In this document: one piece after another, positions 21,714 through 30,967 of the stretch
Layout of the letters: each line of letters begins with the position of its first letter
How positions within the stretch are numbered: position 1 is the stretch's first letter
Assembly (NCBI GenBank): GCA_951812925.1
Contig: OX638368.1
Location: 84,200,664 to 84,264,663 of the forward strand
DNA: 64,000 bases
Reading direction: 5' to 3'
Source: Calliopum simillimum
Lineage: Eukaryota; Arthropoda; Insecta; Diptera; Lauxaniidae
Notes under the pieces: generated by a model
Told to the model about the DNA's origin: nothing
Databases searched by the model: none
The model's input: only the letters and a program-made list of their open reading frames with translations
Made by a program: the position numbers and the translations under genes

Positions 21714-23029
21714 AATGAGTTATCAAGGCAACGCCGAAAGAATAAGACGATGTCGGCAGAGGCAACACGAATTGGATTTAATTCAGAGACAAGCACTTCA
21801 GGATATCGCAAATTTGGACAATGAAAGTAATATAACCATTATTAATAAAAAAAATTATAATTTGCGTAGCTATGTAATTCGCTGTATTCCTGGCCAATTT
21901 GAAATGCATGTTTCACGTTGCCCTGGAAAGATGGAAAAATTTTCGCTACTCCGATGTAAATTATTTATTGTATACCTATAACACTTGCACATCTATTGCA
22001 TTGAAGGGCACGAGCAAGAGGAGCAAGGGCACGAGCAAGAGGAGCAAGGGCACGAGCAAGAGGAGCAAGGGTACGAGCAAGAGGAGCAAGGGCAAGAGCA
22101 AGTGCCTCCGCAACCGAATTTAGTGAATGATGTAGTCATGCGTGGCGAAAATCAGAGTATGTATATAATTATGAAAATTCAAACTCATATCTAGAGAGGA
22201 TTCATTACTACTCAATTATGAATTTAACTTTGAAGGACCCGATGATAACATGGAAGTTGACAGAAATTCAGATGATTCGGATGTCGGTGCTGAAAGTGAA
22301 AGCCACCATTCTGATGAGGATAATGCGGATGGTGACGATGATACCGAGAGTTATTATAGCTATAATGACGATGATATTGATGATCTACATAACGATGATT
22401 TAGATCCAATTGTCGAGGATCCAGTAATATATGAAGACAATGAGAATTTGGATCTAGCCGAGGAATTGAAAATTGGGCCTACGATGGCAATATACCATTA
22501 ATGCAGGTATCAAAATTGTTATTGGTGCTTAGGCGTCATGGACATCCTGAATTGCCAAAAACTGCAGCTACCTTGATGAAAACTAAGCACAATTTTGAAA
22601 TAATTACCATTGACGGCACATTTGGTAGTAAATCGCAATTTGTTTACTTTGGGGTTGAGAGGGGCTTACAAATGTGTGTAAATCCTGAACTGCATTTGGA
22701 CCGAATAGTATCCCTAGTTTTTCATGTAGACGGGGCAAAAATGTACAGATCGAATTTCAATCAATTTTGGCCTATTTTGTGTATGGTTTTTCATGAATGT
22801 AATGTTTATAAACCATTTCCGGTATGCATTTACATGGGAACTACAAAGCCTGATCCACACATTTTATTCACCGATTTTCTACGTGAAATGCGAACGTTAT
22901 TGGATGAAGGCATGGAATTGAACGGGATGATATTTCGAGTAAGAATAAAATGTTGGACTGCAGATACTCCTGCAAGGGCTTTGATAAAATGTGTCAAGGG
23001 ACATACAGGATTTGATTCGTGCGAAAGAT
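21714..23029 (+). pseudogene. tnp2-type transposase, 5' portion only
   Basis: The start MSYQGNAERIRRCRQRQHEL lies just after the left terminal region. An exon with four GHEQEEQ heptads (about 22006-22090) follows, then an acidic exon (EDNADGDDDTESYYSYNDDD). After a one-base shift near 22470 the conserved region opens: HGHPELPKTAATLMKT, LVFHVDGAKMYRSNFNQFWP (IDGxPLxxSxxxQxWPI in the relative), and RIKCWTADTPARALIKCVKG. The frame stops inside the GHTGFDSCER zinc-like region, where a copy of the transposon's left end cuts in. It is homologous in order to the transposase at 7193-9047 but clearly diverged. Non-functional. Confidence 0.7.
22006..22095 (+). repeat. 21-bp coding minisatellite, four copies
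   Basis: GGGCACGAGCAAGAGGAGCA-type units repeat four times with few changes and encode GHEQEEQ heptads in the transposase N-terminal region. Confidence 0.8.
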
Positions 23030-23350
23030 CCCGATCAAGAAAATGAAGGCGGCGGATATCGGTAGATGTCGGTCCGATATCGTTTTTGTGTCGGCGGCCG
23101 GACTTGGCGGCATCGGAGAGCGGTAGCATCTCGGGCCGCTTTTCGATTAGCCGAACTGCGCAAACGTGGTTGAACCCGTCATCGGGCCGATAAATATTAG
23201 AGATTAACGGGCCGATATTCGCTAGCTGACAAAGGGCCGAATGCGGCTTCATCTTGGATGCGCCGAACTGCGCGAACGCCAGAAATAATAATGTCACTCA
23301 CACTTGAAACGTGACATGGAAATTAATTAATTTAACCGCATGTGATACGA
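23030..23350 (+). repeat. Internal duplicate of the transposon left end
   Basis: This is nearly identical to 21386-21706, from CCCGATCAAGAAAATGAAGG through CCGCATGTGATACGAA. In the outer copy this end runs into the transposase ATG; here it runs into the DUF4806 exon. Confidence 0.9.
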
Positions 23351-23930
23351 AGGAAAATTGTCAATGATGAAGAATCTTTAAAGCGATTGAAAAGTGGAAA
23401 AGAAAATGGTATGGAAAACAATAACCAAAAATTACATGAAAGACAATAAATAATTCATTTAATTTTTTTTTAGCAAAAGATGGCCTGATGTCAAACAAAG
23501 AAAATGACAATGAAAAATTTGATTCGTGTGAGATCACGAAGGGAAAGAAGAATATTCTACGGGAAAATGTGATAAACGCGTTCAGAAAGTTAACAGATGC
23601 AGGTATTTTTTATTAATTCAAATATTTAATGTAAACAATAGAATGTTCTTGAAAATATATATTTTTTCTCCCTTTTCAGATAAATTGACGCTCATATACA
23701 CTACTCAACTGGAGGAAAAAGCCCTTGCTTCCCAAAGACACCGGGAAATCCTGCAGGCCATCAACAACAGGCCTGATTTCAAGGAAGCTGCTGGAAGTAG
23801 CAGTTTTTCAAGTGAATGCTGCAAAGATGAGCTGAAAAATTATGACTTCCAATTCCCAATGAAAACGTTGGAGGAATTTGAGAAATTCGAAACTACGGTA
23901 GCATCAAACCCGTCATTCCGAGCAGCTGTT
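23351..23930 (+). pseudogene. DUF4806-protein gene fragment
   Basis: Three exons with GT-AG introns and agreeing phases: 23351-23408, 23474-23602 and 23680-23930. The start RKIVNDEESLKRLKSGKEN parallels RKIVRLNEEDSC of the DUF4806 gene at 6110-7095. The third exon opens with a likely coiled coil (LEEKALASQRHREILQAINN) and then the DUF4806 opening YDFQFPMKTLEEFEKFETTV...FRAAVV. The domain's C-terminal exon and an ATG are absent, so it is a truncated or 5'-fused gene. Confidence 0.65.
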
Positions 23931-24122
23931 GTAAGTTTATCCAATTTATCGTTCTTGTCTTCACACGAACCAACTGTTTGTACTTTCTTAATATAACAAA
24001 GTTGCACTTTATATTTTATATTTGTATTTTATATTGATAATTTGATAATAAATTCATCTAAAATATTTTAGGTCGTTTTATATTTATTTTCAACCCTCGA
24101 ATTTAATATCGGCAATGTAATT

Positions 24123-24182
24123 TCGGCCCGATATCGGCGATGCATGTCGGCCCGATATCGGCGATGCATGTCGGCCCGATAT
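24123..24182. repeat. 24-bp subterminal tandem repeat
   Basis: TCGGCCCGATATCGGCGATG(CATG) begins at 24123, 24147 and 24171, an exact 24-bp period. It sits in the right subterminal region, with related motifs inverted at the left end. It is a candidate transposase-binding array. Confidence 0.75.
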
Positions 24183-24399
24183 CCCTATTTGGATATCGGG
24201 CCGATATTTATGTACAACATCGGTCCGCCATCATTTTTCGATGGCGGCCCGCTTTGAAAACATTTCAAATTGCTATCGGGTGGAGTGCGGTCGGATATCG
24301 GTTGCCGACATCCGCCGACTTCAAACCGATGGCATACCGACATCGGACCGCCTTCATTTTCTTGATCGGGTGTATACATACACACATACAAACATATAA

Positions 24400-25179
24400 A
24401 AGGTATCGTTTCCGCACCATTTATTTTTAAAAAAAATCGGTTTTTTCATATTTTAGAAAAACACAAACAAAAACCGGAAACAGCAATAGTAATTCCAGAT
24501 GTGATTTTTGACGCTTAATCCGAATCAGGTCTTAGAATTGCTCTATTACGTCTGGACTTTGATATATCCTTACATTAATGTTTAAAGGACACCATTTTTT
24601 TCCTATTTTTGAAGTTATATAACAAGATAAGGTAATATTATGCCGTAAAATCTGGTATGACAGTTAATAGCCCTAGCTTTTTTCTTGAATACTCAATCAA
24701 ACCGATAACGATATCTTTTTTTTGTCGGAGATATCTTAACCTTAAAAGTTTAAAAAGTGCAAAAACACGATTTTTAGCTATATTAGATTTTATATGCAGG
24801 ACACACAAAATTTTTTTGTGAATTTCTATTACCAGAAGCATTTGGTACTTTCTTTTGGCTTTAAATTGAGCTATCAAATGTTTATCTGCAATATTTTTCT
24901 GCAAAGTTTAGAAATTGATATTGATTGAGATTCATCTCAAGAATAAAATTAAAAAAAATAAATTAAAAAAAAATAAAATAAAAAATTTATAAATTCAAAT
25001 AAAACAAATACCATCTTATTAACTTTAAAATCTCACCATGAAACTCAAAGTGAAAAATCTCGGTTTTCGGCTATATTCGAGGTTGTACACAGTACGGACG
25101 AAATTTGTCTGCTCTTTTTTACTAACCGACTCATTTTAAACCATTCTTTATCTTAAAAATGAGCTATCAAAAAAAAAAA
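24400..25179. repeat. Diverged foldback arm and AT-rich filler
   Basis: About 24460-24780 resembles one arm of the 20685-21310 foldback (GAATCAGGTCTTAGAATTGC, TTACGTCTGGACTTTGATAT). The remainder is A-rich with no feature. Confidence 0.5.
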
Positions 25180-25502
25180 AACGGCTGGCCGTTCGATTTC
25201 GCAGATTGCGGATTTAGATACTAGAAGGGTCCCCCATTATTATCCCTGAAAAAAATCGCGGGTGGTATTTCAAAAAGTTAAAATTTTTTAAAAACCACCG
25301 TGTAACAACATATTTTTAATTGAAGAATTCCTAAAATACTTATTAAAAGGTATTTTTAGTATAACTTTTAAACGGGATCTGATAGGATTTCGCTAAAAAC
25401 AGATCCTAAATCAGCAAAAAAGAACAAATTTGTTCATCGAAACCGATTTTAGCGACACTTTTATACGTAAATAATTTTCTTCCGTATCACCGTGCTCAAA
25501 TA

Positions 25503-25993
25503 AAACACTTAGTTTTTCGCACATATTGTTTTTAAATAAATTTTTTTAGCAATTTTATTTAATGGCACATTAAATTCCAAACATTTTAAGCTTGTGATGA
25601 GCAAAATCGAATGAAATTTCGTGAAGATATTGAGGATTTAGTGCAATAATGATGATGAGAAGTTGTCCAGTGCATTTTCAAAATGCTCAGCCTTAGTCAA
25701 CAGATCCAATTTTTCTGCTTCCAGATCAGCCACTCTACACTCACTGAACATTTTAAAGATGCTTCTCATCATTTTCTGTAGAAACATTGCGGATCATGTT
25801 GCAATTGTATCAAAAATACTAATTTTTGAAAGAAATCGAAATGTCTCTATTGCACTAAAACCTTAATATCTTCTCGAAATTTCATTCGATTTTGCTCAGC
25901 GTAGGCTTAAAATGTTTGCAATTTAATGTGCCATTAAATAAAATTGTTAAAAAAAATACAATTAAAACAATATATACGAAAAACTAAGTGTTT
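25503..25993. repeat. Foldback element, 491 bp, in the right outer arm
   Basis: AAACACTTAGTTTTTCG... at 25503 is mirrored by CGAAAAACTAAGTGTTT ending 25993. The arms share AATGGCACATTAAATT and CAAAATCGAATGAAATTTCG. Confidence 0.8.
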
Positions 25994-26150
25994 CATTTAA
26001 AATTGATATGAAAAATTTTTAAATTTTTTCAAAAAATCTAAGTTTTTCTTGGTACGTGTATAACTCTGTTAATTTTGTTCGGAGCAGAATCATTGGTATA
26101 TTCGTTAGAAGCGTCATTAGTCACTCTTTGTAAATGTGGTAAAACAAAAT

Positions 26151-27884
26151 CGATCGAATTTGGTGTCATACAAATATATAAATACATATGAAGCTATAAT
26201 CTCGAAAATAGAAATGTCCGAATAACTCGGGAACGACTAAAAGGAATAAAAAATAATTGGGTTTTTCATGTTCAGCGACTTCAAATTAGTTTAAAAAAAT
26301 GGTTTGCAAAATGTTACAATTATTTTTAATGTAGTGTTGTACTAACTTTTTATAGTTCAAGTACAAAAGAAGAAAAAATTTTGCATTAAAAAAAAATCCC
26401 ATCTCAACCATATAAATTCATTCGGTCTTGTAGAAATCCTAGGTTAAAAGCCCCAGGCACTCTACTATGCTTTTTAAAAGTTGAAAAGGCCATAAGTCGT
26501 AAACCGTTTGAGATTTTGTTTTCCTATCTTCAACAAAGTTATAGATATAGACTAAGGGAAAGAAATTGTTGCAAAAACTGACCCGAAAAAATTGGGTTTT
26601 GGGTTTAAAATCACTAAAATGTCGAAAAATTGTAACATTTTTGGTCATAGCTATAAAACTGTTCTGTATTTTGCCAAACAATTAAAACAAAATTTTAGCC
26701 AAGACTTAACTGAACAATTCTCTTGAACATGTCAATAGCATATGAGTACTCCTTCCCAACGGGAAGAAATTAAGCTGCTTACAAAAAGAGCGCAATAGAA
26801 GCACATCTCTGGTAGTATACAAAAATTTTTTAAATTCTATTTTTTTATTGCTTATAAAAGTTAATAAATCTACCAAGTTACAGAAAAAAAAAAAAAATTC
26901 TGAAAAACTTCCACGAAAGCTTATTCCATATGCTTCCAAATGTGTGCTTCTACGGATGCGAATTTGAAGCGTATTTCATGTGCTTCTAAAAATGTCCATC
27001 TCCGCTAGGACATGCTGTGTTAAAAAAGATAAGCAGTGAGAACAGCAATGGAAGCATTGATGTATCAAAAAATGCTTGAGGTCCTATGTGACCCCATCGG
27101 TCTCAAAGGGAACTCTTTTATATATTTCAAGCTTCAATTATACCAGGGATGATTAATGAGCTTTTCTATTTTGTACCAAATAGCAACAAAAAAAAGTTTT
27201 AAATTGTCCAATAAGTACCAAAATTATTTAATACATTTGGTCGAATTTTGACCACTGGGTGATTCTAGTATTTACTAAATATTATTTTAAACAATTTAAG
27301 ATAATACCAAAGAAAGGAAAAATACACAAATAAGTAAAGCTATCACGGCATTCAAAATATTGAAAAAAGACAAATAAGTGTTAAATTCTTAAAAGCTTTC
27401 CTCGAGCAAAACGGAGGAAGTTTGCATTAGCCGAGCTTCAACGATGATGAATGGACTGAAACTCTACCTAGAATGGATACAACGTGTCCATTTTGAAACA
27501 AATACTTCTATGTATATGAACACGAAAGTTCAAATTTGGGTACAATGCTTACAATGCGAGATAATGCACAGTGAGTGTCTCCCAAGACGGCAAGCAATTT
27601 TTGCGTGCAAATCTTGCTTTTTACCTCAACTACAACTAATATTTTCTTATTTATATATATGTACATATTTTCGCTTTTAACTTTCTCTATTAATCTAACT
27701 TTCATTAGAATGTGTATTCTTTTAGTTCTAGTTGAGTTAATTTTTGTTAGTATATTTAATAAATCGATCCAAAATATTGATTTTAGAACAACGTTTCTGT
27801 TATTGTTTACTGTTACATACAGTCGACGTCAAATAATACGAATTATATAATGACAGGCCTATTCGTAAAATCGAAAAATTAGTA
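26151..27884. other. Long gene-poor stretch
   Basis: Only chance ORFs are seen. One on the + strand (27444-27680) has a CX2C..HX2C..CX2C spacing (VQCLQCEIMHSECL, FACKSC) but no recognised family, start or splice context. It is left uncalled. Confidence 0.4.
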
Positions 27885-29121
27885 GGGGAGGGGGGGGCTA
27901 GTGTGGACAATTTTTATATAATTACAAAATTATATATGTAAATATATCATTTTTGTAAAAAATTAATTTTTAGCGATTACTTATACCTCTTGCCTTCATA
28001 ATTGCATCAATAGTTATGATTTTTTATTTTCATAAATGCTTTATTAATGCATTTTAAAAAGAGCTTACATTTGTCCACACTAGTCCCGTATAAGGGGCTA
28101 GTGTGGACAACCATTGATTTAACTGGGGGCTAATGTGGACACCATAAGAAACTTGATAATTCATACAAAAACGTTAAGAATGAGTTCAGATACATGTTTA
28201 TTCAAGAAAGTAATGATGTAATACAAATAATAATACAAATAAAAAATTAACTGCTATCCCATGTTGTATTTGAAGAAATTTATATCAAACTTCATATAAC
28301 TTGCTGATCGAGATGTTCCCGGCAGTTATTGTGCTTGTGGCAGCTTTGCCACTATTTCATTTCGGTGAATTTGGCTGGTATTCGGTATATCGGGATACGT
28401 GAATCTATCGTTCTTTCTTTTTAGAAACGTAATGTCGAAATCTTCAGAACCGTGGATCGTGACAATTTGGCCAATATAAAATACTTTTTGTCCATGTTGT
28501 TTCAAACTTCATATAACTTGCTGATCGCGATGTTTCCGACAGTTGTTGTGGTTGTGGCAGCTTTGCCACTATTTCATTTCGGTAAATTTCGCTGGTATCC
28601 GGTAAATCGGGATACGTGAATCTGTCGTTCTTTCTTTTTAGTAACGTACTCTCTTGGAACTGCTTTTAGAAATGGTCTGACGATTTCTGGAGTCATTTCA
28701 GCTGCTGTGGACATGTCCACACTAGTCCCATTTCAGTTGTCCACACTAGCCCCTTCATGTCTTTTTAAACAAAAATAGTTTTTTTTTAATCTTACGGTAA
28801 AGTTCTTCAAAAATAATTTCAATGGTTTAAATAAACACTATTTTAAGTTGTATTATCTATTAACACTGCAGCAGAAGAATAATTAGTTTAAAAGTATCAC
28901 TGAAATAACGAAACAACAAAAAAATTACTTTTTGCTGCGTAAAACACGTTCGGTCACGTTATCATGGAAAGCTGAACTGTCAACAAATGAATTTTTTTTT
29001 GGTGATGCAGAGTGCAAATACCAACCTGAAAAATATAAACCAGAAACAAAAAATTCAAAACGGAGCGAGAATTTGAATTTGTCCACACTAGCCCCCAGTC
29101 CACACTAGCCCCCCTCTCCCC
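27885..29121 (-). mobile_element. TA-flanked element with GTCCACACTAGCCCC repeats, pogo-like remnant
   Basis: TA (27883-27884 and 29122-29123) flanks GGGGAGG...CTAGTGTGGACAA and its inverse. The 15-bp motif GTCCACACTAGCCCC recurs at both ends and at about 28072-28140 and 28708-28757, always in subterminal positions. On the - strand near 28700-28650 the frame MTPEIVRPFLKAVPREYVT resembles the segment after the DDE domain of pogo/Tigger-like transposases, which fits a TA target. A 217-bp direct duplication is internal. No complete transposase remains. Confidence 0.6.
28283..28649. repeat. 217-bp direct duplication inside the TA-flanked element
   Basis: CAAACTTCATATAACTTGCT starts at 28286 and 28503; GGGATACGTGAATCT starts at 28392 and 28609. 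On the - strand the units keep a protein-like frame (DRFTYPDLPDTSEIYRNEIV). Confidence 0.75.
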
Positions 29122-29149
29122 TATTATCGCAATTTTTGCCTCAATTTAA

Positions 29150-30053
29150 ATTAGGATATCTCCCAGACTATAAATCGCATGAAAACAAAATGTGAGACAA
29201 TTTTATAGGAAATTTTATAAGCTACAAAATTGCCAACAAAAATTTTTCTCTAGAAGTTACGGCTGGCGAGATATTTCCAAAAAACTATTTTTTGTGACGT
29301 TTGTTTATTGACTGTTTTCTAAATTGAAAAAGCGCGTTGGTACTTTCATTAGTACTATACAAGCAAAAAAAACAGTCAATAAACAAACTTCATAATTTAT
29401 CTAGGGGAACCTGCCTATCTATCATTAAAATTCTCGTAATTTCGAGAGCCTGCATTGTATGTGGAAAACAAATCCGTCCTTGTAGGTTTTAATTGTAGCT
29501 AGCGTAGCATGTCTCAAAACCAGAGTGTGTTACCAACTAACAATTCGGCAATTTTTCACAACAGACGGCGCTAGTGAGCCTTATGATTTGTTCATAATGG
29601 CGATCCTGCTCAGAGAGTTTACTCGTGACCTATAGCACAATCGCTTAAGCACCGCGTTCTCTTTCATTAGAAAACCGGAGTCACGGGTTCGAGTACGGTT
29701 TCTGGCAAGATTTAACTAAAACTGATCTGATGAGGCTATATACATGTTTATATATGAAAATATATAAATATGTATGTGGAAGTAGCCGAAACATATGTAA
29801 TCAATTTCCATGTTAACACTTGCTTTCGTCTGTTGTTGAAAAGTTGCAAAAATGACTGTTTAATTAGTTCAATATAAAATTATCATTTTTTGTGACCTTT
29901 GACCTTGAATAACTTTTTTAGCTCACATGGGATGAATGGGGACTTTTGCCAGATTATTTGTAATGCTGTTTCTAAGGTCTGTACCGATTTTCAGCTTTCC
30001 CCTAATTATTGTTATTTAACGTCTATTTTTATGCTAATTTGCCTGGGCTATTA
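29150..30053. repeat. Diverged foldback family 1 arm with inserts
   Basis: GGCGAGATATTTCCAAAAAAC at about 29266 and GACCTTTGACCTTGAATAAC at about 29897 belong to one arm, and TTTGCCTGGGCT ends it near 30050. A small hairpin (29303-29385, TTTATTGACTGTTTT with its inverse) and about 500 bp of other sequence separate the halves. Confidence 0.5.
29625..29715 (+). ncRNA. tRNA-like SINE head (tentative)
   Basis: TAGCACAATCGCTTAAGC resembles a Pol III A box. GGGTTCGAGTACGG, some 55 bp on, resembles a B box, with GCGTTCTCTTTCATTAGAAA between them as a degenerate anticodon arm. It lacks a clean acceptor stem, so it is more like a tRNA-derived SINE than a tRNA gene. Confidence 0.4.
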
Positions 30054-30796
30054 AGAAATACTCATATATACCATATCACGTTACCCGAACCCAGTATATC
30101 ACATTACCCACCAGTTTTATCAAGGGGTATTATTTGACTTTTTCGAATTTTGTTAAATATATCCAAATTGGATTACCATATAGGACTCCAAAGGAGTAAT
30201 ATATTGCGCAATTCATTAAGAAACCATAATACATAAAGCGGTAGCGGCTATGCTACATAAGTTACGTGTAATTTAAAAAACAAAAATGCCTATAACACAT
30301 TACCCGAAGTTACTATATTTCCGGGAAAGCAACCAAAATAATACATTCTAATACAGAAGCAACGTATAAGAGCGAAGTCCGTACAAAACTTTATGAATTC
30401 GGTCAAGAGGCCGTGCCACGCGCCAAAATTCTCAAAATGATGTAGCGTGTTTTTTGATGTATTTTATTTAAGATAATTCAGCCAAATTGCATTAGGAATA
30501 GTCGGTGCATGCTCAAAATAAAAACTAGGTGTTTTCGGGAATGAGGGCGTGGCACTTTCCATACAAGCAAAAGATAGCACCCTTACTTGTTTTCTTTTTT
30601 TGGTATACGGAGATACGTTTTCTTCCCTCATGAATTAAAAACGTTTTGTATTACTTGATGTGTAGTTAACTTTACCTATCAGTAACAACAAAAAATAAAT
30701 TTTCCATTAATATTCTTGTATTATTATTGCAGAAACATAATTCTCAATTCACTATTTTTGAAATGAATTGTACACAATAATATATTAATTTTATGA
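30054..30796. other. Downstream flank of the GGNBP2-like gene
   Basis: No gene is supported. This is the 3' flank (and presumably 3' UTR) of the - strand gene ending at 30797. No AATAAA could be assigned with certainty. Confidence 0.4.
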
Positions 30797-30967
30797 TTAT
30801 TTACAATTATAAATTGGCATTTTTTTTTGCATGCAAAGGCGCGCAAAGTTTTGCTTCAGAGTTTCGCGCAACTGCTGACGCTGTTGCTGAACTTTTTCGT
30901 GCTGACATTGATATTCTAAGACCACTTCTTGGGGAATGTAACAGTTTTCTTCGTTTTCGAAGTCATC
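30797..30967 (-). CDS. GGNBP2: GGNBP2-like exon 5 (last)
   Basis: Starts DDFENEENCYIPQEVVLEYQ after a TTTCGCAG acceptor and ends MQKKMPIYNCK with TAA at 30797-30799. It matches the C-terminal Q/K-rich helix of the family. Confidence 0.9.
   Translation of the reverse strand, partial: DDFENEENCYIPQEVVLEYQCQHEKVQQQRQQLRETLKQNFARLCMQKKMPIYNCK

Larger units (their letters stand above)
21386..24370 (+). mobile_element. Second tnp2 + DUF4806 transposon, rearranged
   Basis: Perfect 23-bp TIRs CCCGATCAAGAAAATGAAGG...(CGG) bound the unit, with TG on each side as a possible 2-bp duplication. Subterminal TCGGCCCGATATC-like motifs occur in both orientations at both ends, including a 24-bp tandem repeat on the right. 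From left to right it holds the left end (about 325 bp), transposase 5' exons, a second copy of the same left end (23030-23350), DUF4806 exons, and the right end. Gene order and strand match the 5025-9478 element. The transposase 3' half is missing. Confidence 0.75.
14001..26150. repeat. Giant nested inverted-repeat structure, outer arms
   Basis: Left-arm pieces (about 14001-14300 and 15539-15680) match inverted right-arm pieces (25180-25494 and about 26005-26150). Examples are CACGGTGATACG at 14111 against CGTATCACCGTG ending 25494, CTAGTATCTAAATCCGCAAA against TTTGCGGATTTAGATACTAG-like sequence, and TATACCAATGATTATGCTCC against its near inverse at about 26085. The space between arms has been filled by successive insertions, which also split the arms themselves. 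The original small foldback has therefore grown to over 12 kb. Confidence 0.75.

Noticed and set aside
22830..23297. 155-aa - strand ORF
   Set aside because: Antisense shadow of the transposase fragment and of the duplicated transposon left end.
14111..25494. CTCA on both sides of CACGG...CCGTG as a 4-bp target duplication of a single element
   Set aside because: Inverted homology continues outside these points (to about 14001 and 26150), so they are internal to the outer palindrome and the match is not a target duplication.
27444..27680. ORF with CX2C...HX2C...CX2C spacing
   Set aside because: The spacing hints at a zinc finger, but no family, splice sites or homologous repeat could be recognised. 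Too short to call a gene.
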